Source: Gammaproteobacteria bacterium (GTDB taxonomy: Bacteria > Pseudomonadota > Gammaproteobacteria > DSM-16500). Taken from it: 64,000 bases of DNA. The stretch lies in NCBI GenBank assembly GCA_013288815.1, contig JABDBD010000006.1:1-64000 (forward strand), written 5' to 3'. How positions within the stretch are numbered: position 1 is the first letter of the stretch; the number at the start of each line of letters is the position of its first letter. The notes below the pieces were generated by a model, which saw only the letters and a list, made by a program, of their open reading frames with translations, did no database searches and had not been told where the DNA came from. Position numbers and translations under genes: made by a program. Shown here in pieces: positions 51,630-59,247 of the stretch.

Positions 51630-52170
51630 ACATGGAGTGGTTCTTATTATTGTGCTCGTTTTTTTAGAAATTTATATGTTATTAAGCCTAGCTGTTTTAG
51701 AAAGCGATGTTTTTCAGACGAGAATGTCGCATCAATATTGGCAAAAAAAACAAATGATGTTTGCTGCGAATGAAGTGCTGCGTCATGCTGAGTTAGAATT
51801 GATTCATCAAATTCCACCTTGTGTTATTCCAACCACTTCAAGTATGGATTTCGCCCATAAGCCTTTATCCTGGTGGCAATCAGGGTTATCTTGTGTTGGT
51901 AATTTTCAGAGGTTACAGTACTATTATGTTGTTGAAGCTCTGGATAAAAATGCGTGTGCGTACATCTTGCAAGATTTATATGGAGATACAAAAAAAGTGA
52001 ATGCGAGTTATTATCGAATCACATTGCTGATGACGACCACCGATGGTTTGTCAGATTTACATAGGTTGATTCAGAGTACGGTGTCCAAGCCGGATACTCA
52101 GGAATTGACCTGCACAATAGGTTCTCACAAGGTGAATGTGGGGCGTCAATCATGGCGGGAATTAGTCTAA
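51610..52170 (+). CDS. pilX: PilX-like type IV pilus assembly protein
   Basis: About 186 residues, PilX-like. The leader MNMRTSEHG precedes VVLIIVLVFLEIYMLLSLAV, followed by LESDVFQTRMSHQYW, matching the PilX pattern of a hydrophobic helix then QERM-like residues. As in other PilX proteins, Glu at +5 is absent. The ATG at 51610 lies in the pilW 3' end; ATG 51616 is also possible. No pilY1 or pilE follows; the next gene, ten bases on, is an SDR. Confidence 0.8.
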   Translation: MNMRTSEHGVVLIIVLVFLEIYMLLSLAVLESDVFQTRMSHQYWQKKQMMFAANEVLRHAELELIHQIPPCVIPTTSSMDFAHKPLSWWQSGLSCVGNFQRLQYYYVVEALDKNACAYILQDLYGDTKKVNASYYRITLLMTTTDGLSDLHRLIQSTVSKPDTQELTCTIGSHKVNVGRQSWRELV

Positions 52171-52180
52171 AAGGTCTCTT

Positions 52181-53008
52181 ATGTCAGACAAAAAATTAAA
52201 AGATAAAGTTGTTTTTATTACGGGTGCTAGCCGCGGTATAGGGCGGGAAATAGCGCTTCGATTTGCAAGAGAGGGTGCGTGCATTGTGATTGCAGCAAAA
52301 ACCAGTGATCCTCACCCTACATTAAGAGGTACGATTTTTAGCGTGGCAAAAGAAGTCGAAGAGGCCGGTGGCATTGCATTACCGCTACAAGTTGATATAC
52401 GCGATGAGACCAAGGTATATGAAGCAGTGGCTAAAGCGGTTGATCGATTTGGTAAAATTGATATCTTAATTAATAATGCGAGCGCCATCAGTTTAACGCC
52501 TACGCTTGAAACTCCGATGAAGCGGTTTGACTTAATGTTTTCTGTCAATGCGCGCGGTACATTTTTATGTTCGCAAGCGTGTATTCCTCATATGAAAAAT
52601 TCTGAAAATCCGCATATTATTAATCTTTCTCCGCCGTTAAACATGAAAGCAAAATGGTTTGCCAATCATGTTGCATATACCATGTCAAAATATGGAATGA
52701 GCATGTGTACGTTAGGTATGTCTGCCGAGTTAAAACCCGATGGCATTGCCGTCAATTCATTATGGCCAAAGACAACGATTGCAACAGCGGCCATTGAAGT
52801 GAATTTTCCAAAAAAGATTCTTGAAGCGAGCCGCAAGCCTGAAATTATGGCAGATGCAGCCTATGAAATTGTTACCAGCAACAGTCGTGACACAACAGGC
52901 AATTTTTTTGTAGATGAAGATTTGCTGAGAGACAGAGGTGTTAAGGATTTTGCTCGTTATGCGTATCATCCTGAAAATCCATTATTTCCTGATTTTTTCT
53001 TGGATTAA
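52181..53008 (+). CDS. Short-chain dehydrogenase, HSDL2-like
   Basis: NAD(P)-dependent oxidoreductase of 275 residues. The Rossmann motif is FITGASRGIGREIALRFA near residue 12, and ILINNASAISLT follows. The catalytic pair is in YTMSKYGMSM; the usual Ser is in INLSPPLNM. The C-terminal part (EIVTSNSRDTTGNFFVDEDLL) resembles human HSDL2-type SDRs that lack the lipid-binding extension. Substrate unknown. It starts ten bases after pilX and may be co-transcribed, followed by a strong terminator. Confidence 0.88.
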   Translation: MSDKKLKDKVVFITGASRGIGREIALRFAREGACIVIAAKTSDPHPTLRGTIFSVAKEVEEAGGIALPLQVDIRDETKVYEAVAKAVDRFGKIDILINNASAISLTPTLETPMKRFDLMFSVNARGTFLCSQACIPHMKNSENPHIINLSPPLNMKAKWFANHVAYTMSKYGMSMCTLGMSAELKPDGIAVNSLWPKTTIATAAIEVNFPKKILEASRKPEIMADAAYEIVTSNSRDTTGNFFVDEDLLRDRGVKDFARYAYHPENPLFPDFFLD

Positions 53009-53015
53009 AAGATAG

Positions 53016-53052
53016 GTAGGTTAGTTTGCAGCGCCTAACCTACAATTTTTTT
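53016..53052 (+). terminator. Rho-independent terminator
   Basis: Perfect 9-bp stem GTAGGTTAG (53016-53024) with CTAACCTAC (53035-53043), a 10-base loop, then a T7 run after AA. It ends the pilin-SDR transcription unit and faces the convergent pseudogene at 53074. Confidence 0.9.
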
Positions 53053-53073
53053 GTCGTGTACAGTGGATTTTAT

Positions 53074-53973
53074 TTATTTAAAATCCAGCTGTTTTGCAGA
53101 AGTAAATAACGCCTCACCATCATGATCTTTTTTTCCAAAATTTTTAATAAGTGTTTGAGCTCTATCACTTTGCAAATAATGTAAAAAATCCAGAGCGAGT
53201 TTGTTAGGATGTTGGTTGAGTAGAGCAAAGCAGGGATTGCGAAGTACATCGCCGCCTTCTATGTAGATAACATAATGTTTTAGTTTTTTGCGATTAGAGA
53301 GCCAAGTGCCTCTATCTGTGAGGGTGTAAACGGATAGCTTATCTGCTGTGATTAAAGCATTTTTTGGGAAGTCGTGAAGTTTTATATACCATGGTGAGTT
53401 TTCTTCCCAAGGTAATAATTCTAATAGTGTCCATAGGGTGCGTTCCTTCATATTAGTACCTGAGCCATCATCGCGTGACAAAAATAATTTAACAGATGAG
53501 TTTGCAGGTAATGCATTTGCTGTCTTTGCAATTTTTGCAAATGCATGAGGTGCGGTGTCAGATTTGTTGAGATGTGAAGGGTTGGTGTTAGGGCCCACAA
53601 TTAAAAAATGATCGTTAAAAATTAAGGTTCTATTGCTCGCCCAACCTTCTTTAATGGCTTTTTCAGCTTCTTCAGGTTCATAAACTAGGGCAATATCAAC
53701 AATGCCGTTTTTTAATTCGTAGAGTGTGTTTGCGCTGATGTTTTGATACCAAGCAATATCAATGTTTTGTTTCGTTTCTTTCAAGTAATCTTCTGCCAAC
53801 GCGCGAATAATTCCAGTTGGTCCCGCGCCGCCGTTACTAATACGAATTTTAATCGGTGCACCGGCTGGCCCATAGATTTCTGTTGGGACAGAGTCTGGTT
53901 TCAGTGTGTTTTCTGCCGAAAAACTTCAGTTGAATGCAAAAAGTAAAAAACTTAGGATGAAGATATTCCGCAT
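53074..53973 (-). pseudogene. TupA-like tungstate-binding protein gene with stop codon in the signal peptide
   Basis: A periplasmic binding protein related to tungstate (TupA) carriers: SRDDGSGTNMKE, YTLTDRGTWLS, LRNPCFALLNQ and SDRAQTLIKNFG match that family. The natural start is the ATG at 53973 with AAAGGAA upstream. It gives a signal peptide start MRNIFILSFLLFAFN, but codon 16 is TGA (53926-53928). The frame then continues unbroken through SFSAEN, GAPIKIRISNGG and the mature protein. The first later ATG, at 53799, would lose the signal peptide and the N-terminal ligand-binding strand. So it is a single nonsense change, or a sequencing error. No tupBC transporter genes are adjacent. Confidence 0.85.
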
Positions 53974-54068
53974 ATAAATTCCTTTACTATAAGCTTATAC
54001 CTTCATTGTAGCATAAAGTTTTTACACAATGGCGGCGCAATAATCGAACAAATCTTTTCTTGTTCGTA

Positions 54069-57000
54069 TTATTTTACACATTCAGATAGGTGGGGCTGAT
54101 TTGCAGGAAGATAGGCAAACCAAGCGGGAATTAATGGGAAATATAGTCCTATGCGTATGGGTCTATTATCAATTTGGTGTAAAGCCTGTTGGTATTGTAA
54201 TAATTGCTTAGCATGTTTCTTTTGTTCTATTTGGAGAAATTGATCCAGTGGTGTTTCTCCTTGCAATGTTGTTTTGTAATCAATGATCCATCGAGTTCCT
54301 TCTGTATCAACAAACGTTCTGTCAATGACAAATGATTTTATATCATGATCAATGACTGTTGTGATAGAAAGCTCGCACTGAGCTTCTGCATGATTTTTTA
54401 AAATCCATAATCCATTAGAATCATTCAACGTGTTATGGATAGCTAATGAAACAAGCTGAGTTGCATTTGCTAATTCGCTCTCTAACACACCTTGATAATG
54501 TAAGTGTGATTGAATATAGCGTAACTGACTTTCATGTTGATGCGTTTGCCACCACGATAAACCAAAGCTGCCAATTTGCTGAAGAATTTGATGAACAAGC
54601 GTGCCTATATGTTTGGCTGTGTATTGATGTAATTGAAATCCAGGTGCTTTTTGGTGACGTGATATTTTATCAGAAGATGCAGCTTGAAATGGATTCTTCC
54701 AATCTAAAGATAGACGTTTGATAGACCGTTGCTTAGATTTTAAGTGTTGATCAGAGTCGATTAGTTGACTATTCGGTGTGTAAACAATTTCATCCTGAAT
54801 AGCTATCCAAAGTTTTTCTAATAAGCTCTTTGATAATGGTTTCTGAAAAGATTGATCTGAATGATTCGTCTCTAAATTAAATAATAAGTGTAAATCTTTT
54901 TTTGCGCGTGTGACTGCAACGTATAATAGCCTGCTTGTTTCATAATCCATTTTGATAGCATGTTGTCGTTTCACAAAATCATAAATAGGATCGCCATCGG
55001 CGCCAGTCGCAGAGATTGGCGCTAAAATTAAAGCGTTCTGTTGGTTATCTCGTGCTCGTTCCATCCATAGCAGTAATTGTTTATCATCATGGGGCGATTT
55101 ACGTTGAAGATGGGGCAAGATAACGGTATCAAATTCTAAACCTTTTGCAGTGTGGATTGTCATGATTTGTAAGATATTATCAGTTTGATTATTGGGGGCA
55201 GCAAATAATTGACGAACCTGATCACTGAGCTCATTCAGGTTGGATAAGTCACCACCTTGGTCTAATTTCTCTAGTAATTCAAAAAACTCTTTCACATCCA
55301 GCAAATCGGTTGATTGTTCTGTGCAAGCCGGCCCGCCGAGTAATAACCAAGTGTTCTCAACCCATTCGCGTAAGTTTTGTCTGCGACGCTCAGCAATTTT
55401 AGTTTTTAAAATAGGTATGATGCGATTTAGACGTTCTTTTCCAGCATCGCTTAGCCCTAAGATAGTGTTGAATTGAAGTAAATTTTCCCACAGCGTTTTT
55501 TTTGAATGAGTGTCTGTTATGGCAAGTAAGTCACTCAGTGATAAGCCGCACCAAGGTGCTCGCAAAACAGAAAGCCAAGCAATACGATCAGCAGTGTGTA
55601 ATAAAGCTCGTGTTAACGCAATCATATCTTGAATGATGGATCGAGAATTTAAACGATCAATATCAATTGCTCGATAGGGAATATTGGCTGCAATGAGTTG
55701 AGGAATGATATCAATCAGGTGATTACGTGACCTGACTAATATAGCAATACTTCCGTTTGGATTGTCTGATTGCGATTTCCGGATGAGTTCAACGATACAT
55801 TGTTCTTGATTCATCTCGTCAAGAATAGGATGAAGTATGACTTGTGAAGTCTGTGAGTGATCTTTTACATTCGCAATGCACTCACTGTAAGGGACAGCAC
55901 CGCTACAAATATCTTCGTAAGATGGAAATACTTTTTTAAAATGTGAATTTATCCAGTCGACAACAGTGGGCGTAGAACGGAAATTGACTGATAACGTAAT
56001 CGGTTCTAAATGAATATGATTAATGCCTGTTTTTCTCGCTCGGATAAACAGGCCTACCTCTGCTTCTCTGAATCGATAGATAGATTGCATAGGATCGCCA
56101 ACAACAAACAATGTGCGACCATCGTTGGGTTCCCAGCCTGCAATTAATTTATTGATTAAACGAAATTGACTATTGGACGTATCTTGAAATTCATCTATTA
56201 AGATATGTTTAATTTGATAATCTAATGCAAGCGCTAAGTCAGTAGGCGCTTCGTCAGACCCTAAGGCTAGAAGAGCGGCTTGAGCATTCTCAATATAATC
56301 AATTTTCCCTGAATTTCGAAAAGTTAATTTCAATTGCGCGACAGCAATTCTGAGAGCTTGATACAGAGCAGACAATGCTTGCCATTGTGTTTCATGGTAT
56401 ACAGGGTGTGGCGAATTTTTTAATTCTTGAAAAGCATTTTTGACATGATCATTTTCTTTTAATCTATCTATCAAATTTAGCATTCTGTTTTTCATGTCGG
56501 TAAAAAATGCTTTTTCTGTTGCGTTTTTCGTAGTCGATGCAGCAGGAAATCCTAGATTTTTATCCAATCGTTTTCGCCATGAGAAATCATTTGTAAAAAA
56601 TAATTCACAAAAGCCTAGCCAAACAGGTTTATCATCTAGTGTGTCCCTTGGGAACATTGATAAATCCTGACAGTGGAGGATAGGTGATTCGATAAATTCA
56701 TTTTTTAAATGTCTAGCTGCAAAATCAGCTAGAATTAAAAGTTCATTTCTGTGCTCGGATGGAAACACGCCGTGTAAATGAATCAATGCATCGGCTGTAA
56801 TTGTTGCAAGATGTTCTTCGAGTTGTTCTCGTAAGCTTGCAGGATCATCGGCCATTAAAATATAAGGCAACCATTGATCCCGTTTAGCTAACATATTAAT
56901 TAAGAGTTGTTGAATTTTATTTAAATCATTATCCATATGCACTAACAATTGTGCGATAGAATCTGCCCAGGCAACATTTTCTTCCAGGTGTGATAAAAAC

Positions 57001-57476
57001 TCTTGAACAGCCTCGCGATAGAGTGAGGTGGTATCGTCAGCAATTTCAGGCGGTGCTCCGAAATGAGAAAGAATAGGAAGGTGCTTGATTAGGCTCGCAT
57101 TGAAAGAATCCATTGTTTGAATGTGTAAACGATTCGGGTTGGCTAATAATTGCCAGCCTAGACGCTTGTTTTGCTGTAAGGCTTGTTTTGCTAATATCCA
57201 TGTTTTTTTTGCATGAGCGGTGATGGGTTCGGGTTCAGTATCTGCTTTTTTCAACGCATTGATGATTCGCGAGCGCATTTCAAATGCTGCTTTTTTTGTG
57301 AAGGTAATCGCAAGAATTTCTTCCGGTGCGGAAACATTCGCTAAGAGTACTAATACACGTTGGGTGAGGAGTTCTGTTTTTCCCGAGCCCGCAGGTGCTT
57401 GAACAATAAATGATTTTTGTGGGTTGAGTGCACGTTGTCGCGCAGGTTCATCTGCAATGATTTGAGTGTCGGTCAT
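54069..57476 (-). CDS. addA: AddA-type helicase-nuclease
   Basis: UvrD-like helicase fused to a RecB-family nuclease (1135 residues), acting with the AddB-like protein encoded upstream in the processing of double-strand breaks. The N-terminal Walker A motif is APAGSGKTELLTQR, followed by AITFTKKAAFEMRSR. DEFQDTSNSQFRL is the Walker B region, near VGDPMQSIYRFREAE. Motif VI is in LLYVAVTRAKKDLHLL. The C-terminal PD-(D/E)XK nuclease is marked by RWIIDYKTT. Full length with no break. The weak hairpin around 54045-54066 lies past its stop. Confidence 0.92.
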   Translation of the reverse strand: MTDTQIIADEPARQRALNPQKSFIVQAPAGSGKTELLTQRVLVLLANVSAPEEILAITFTKKAAFEMRSRIINALKKADTEPEPITAHAKKTWILAKQALQQNKRLGWQLLANPNRLHIQTMDSFNASLIKHLPILSHFGAPPEIADDTTSLYREAVQEFLSHLEENVAWADSIAQLLVHMDNDLNKIQQLLINMLAKRDQWLPYILMADDPASLREQLEEHLATITADALIHLHGVFPSEHRNELLILADFAARHLKNEFIESPILHCQDLSMFPRDTLDDKPVWLGFCELFFTNDFSWRKRLDKNLGFPAASTTKNATEKAFFTDMKNRMLNLIDRLKENDHVKNAFQELKNSPHPVYHETQWQALSALYQALRIAVAQLKLTFRNSGKIDYIENAQAALLALGSDEAPTDLALALDYQIKHILIDEFQDTSNSQFRLINKLIAGWEPNDGRTLFVVGDPMQSIYRFREAEVGLFIRARKTGINHIHLEPITLSVNFRSTPTVVDWINSHFKKVFPSYEDICSGAVPYSECIANVKDHSQTSQVILHPILDEMNQEQCIVELIRKSQSDNPNGSIAILVRSRNHLIDIIPQLIAANIPYRAIDIDRLNSRSIIQDMIALTRALLHTADRIAWLSVLRAPWCGLSLSDLLAITDTHSKKTLWENLLQFNTILGLSDAGKERLNRIIPILKTKIAERRRQNLREWVENTWLLLGGPACTEQSTDLLDVKEFFELLEKLDQGGDLSNLNELSDQVRQLFAAPNNQTDNILQIMTIHTAKGLEFDTVILPHLQRKSPHDDKQLLLWMERARDNQQNALILAPISATGADGDPIYDFVKRQHAIKMDYETSRLLYVAVTRAKKDLHLLFNLETNHSDQSFQKPLSKSLLEKLWIAIQDEIVYTPNSQLIDSDQHLKSKQRSIKRLSLDWKNPFQAASSDKISRHQKAPGFQLHQYTAKHIGTLVHQILQQIGSFGLSWWQTHQHESQLRYIQSHLHYQGVLESELANATQLVSLAIHNTLNDSNGLWILKNHAEAQCELSITTVIDHDIKSFVIDRTFVDTEGTRWIIDYKTTLQGETPLDQFLQIEQKKHAKQLLQYQQALHQIDNRPIRIGLYFPLIPAWFAYLPANQPHLSECVK

Positions 57477-57526
57477 AAGTTTTTTTTAATAATTGGACTG
57501 TATAATCTTTTATTCATTAGTGGTTA

Positions 57527-57583
57527 TAGACCCCGGCCTTCAGGCCGGCAGGAGCGCCACCTCGGCTTGAAGGCCGAGGTCTA
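57527..57583. repeat. GC-rich palindromic repeat, 57 bp
   Basis: Bounded by TAGACC (57527-57532) and GGTCTA (57578-57583). Two inner hairpins are CCGGCC-TTCA-GGCCGG (57533-57548) and CCTCGGC with its complement (57560-57579). It resembles the GC-rich palindromic repeats of many proteobacteria and is much richer in G+C than its AT-rich surroundings. It lies between divergent addA and the PLD gene. Confidence 0.85.
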
Positions 57584-57664
57584 AAAGGCTTATATAAATT
57601 ATATAGAGTTGTTGATAATTAACAATCGGTTAATACGTTAGGTAAGGTATCATGGTATGAATTT

Positions 57665-59230
57665 ATGTTAAATCGAATTGCTAGACAATTAACGCAGAAT
57701 CACAATAAATTCATTGCGCAAGCTTCACGTTGTCATGCAAATAGATTAATGCCTCTGACCTCTGAGGACATGTTTGAACGCGCTGCAACCGTGATTGAGT
57801 CAACGCAGGTTGAGGTGTGTCTTCAGTTTTATAAGTTTTATTCTAATTCTATTGGCGGACAAAAAATTGTTAGAGCAATTCGTGCGCTGCAAAAAAAAGC
57901 TTCTCCAGAAAATCCAATTTGCGTTAAATTCTTAATAAATGCGAGAGGTAAGCTTTCTCAATTATTGTATAAACCCAACGATGATTCTGGTATCGAACGG
58001 CTGGCGGATGAATTAAATAATGAAAATTTTTCTATTGTTAAAGCGACTCATACCGCTACTGCATTTGGTACGTTACATTCAAAAATGATTATCTCGGATA
58101 GGAGGCGAGGATTATTGCTAGGAGGTGATCCGCAGTTTTCAAATGATCTCAATGCACAATTTGAAACAGGAATTTATTTTGAAGGAGAGGTTTGCTCATA
58201 CCTTTACAGTGATTTTTTGGATTCATGGCAAAAAATTTATAGATCTGAGAATGTAAGGACAGATGCATTGTGCTTAAAAACAATAGAACCATATTTGGTG
58301 ATGGACAAGGATGTATTTGTGAACTGTTTGTTGGTTTGTAAAAATCAAATTGAGTTTCTTTCTAGCCTTAAGTATGGCTATGCTGTCTCGCCTTTTAAAA
58401 TTTCTGTAGTAGCGGCCATTCTATCCGCAAAGTATTCTATTAAGACAATGACACCTAATCTGAATGACCCAGATATTATTGCTGCATTAGCGCTTGCGTG
58501 TGCTAAAAGAGTTACCGTGTCAGTTTCAATTGCAAAACATCACAATGATACGAAAGAAGTGTATTGGGGTGGCACGAACTTAAAAAGTTTAGCTAAATTA
58601 GTTAGTTTGGTGGGTCGTCGCCATCGGCAATATATTAAAATTCACTGGGCAACCAATTTAAAGGGCGAGGTTGTTCGAATTCACGAAAAAGAAAAGTTAC
58701 ATGGAAAATTTTTCTGTGTTGATGATAGTTTAGTTATCATGGGATCAAGTCCGATGGACAGGCAGGGTCTTTATTATTCTCGAGAGGCAGATGTTATATT
58801 TGATGATAAGTTGATTGCCTCGGTATTTTTGCAGAAAATATTTAATGAAAAATTTTTATTAGGCAAAGATTATTATTTAGATTGTTGTGATCAATTAATA
58901 AAAACAATCCAAGATCAAATTGTACGTTTACGATCCTCAAAGCCGGTTATTAATTTTTTTTCACAAAGAAGCAAAGCCTTATTGTTGCAAAATGAATTGA
59001 TGGAAGCGCGAGAGATGATATCACATCCAGATATTCCTCTGTGGGAAAAGCCAGAGGCTTTAATGCGTCACATGCTATCGAGCTTATCGATGCAAAGTGG
59101 TCTGTGGTCTGGTGGAACAACTTCTTATAAAAGTCTTATTGAGAAATCAAATGAATATGGCCTGCAATATCATGATCATGTTGAGCAATTAGATATTATC
59201 CTAAATTCAGCGGTGCGTTATAAAGCGTAG
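57665..59230 (+). CDS. PLD-superfamily phosphodiesterase with two HKD motifs
   Basis: 521-residue protein with two phospholipase-D-type active-site motifs: HSKMIISD at residues 138-145 and HGKFFCVDD at 346-354, the second followed by MGSSPMDRQG. This spacing fits bacterial cardiolipin-synthase or PLD-like phosphatidyl transferases. There is no transmembrane helix or signal peptide, unlike typical ClsA. Thus it may be a soluble or secreted enzyme, or a nuclease relative. It sits on the opposite strand between the addA and addB-like genes, which are usually neighbours. Exact substrate unknown. Confidence 0.85.
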   Translation: MLNRIARQLTQNHNKFIAQASRCHANRLMPLTSEDMFERAATVIESTQVEVCLQFYKFYSNSIGGQKIVRAIRALQKKASPENPICVKFLINARGKLSQLLYKPNDDSGIERLADELNNENFSIVKATHTATAFGTLHSKMIISDRRRGLLLGGDPQFSNDLNAQFETGIYFEGEVCSYLYSDFLDSWQKIYRSENVRTDALCLKTIEPYLVMDKDVFVNCLLVCKNQIEFLSSLKYGYAVSPFKISVVAAILSAKYSIKTMTPNLNDPDIIAALALACAKRVTVSVSIAKHHNDTKEVYWGGTNLKSLAKLVSLVGRRHRQYIKIHWATNLKGEVVRIHEKEKLHGKFFCVDDSLVIMGSSPMDRQGLYYSREADVIFDDKLIASVFLQKIFNEKFLLGKDYYLDCCDQLIKTIQDQIVRLRSSKPVINFFSQRSKALLLQNELMEAREMISHPDIPLWEKPEALMRHMLSSLSMQSGLWSGGTTSYKSLIEKSNEYGLQYHDHVEQLDIILNSAVRYKA

Positions 59231-59247
59231 TCTTTAACTTCTTCATG

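Noticed and set aside
53926-53928. Selenocysteine at the in-frame TGA of the TupA-like gene
   Set aside because: The codon is inside a signal peptide that would be removed and no SECIS-like hairpin was noticed just after it; a nonsense change is simpler.
53743-53946. + strand frame opposite the TupA-like pseudogene
   Set aside because: No RBS or domain, and the opposite strand has a clear protein family.
54045-54066. Small hairpin CGAACAA/TTGTTCG past the addA stop
   Set aside because: Only a 7-bp stem and no clear T run; too weak to list as a terminator.
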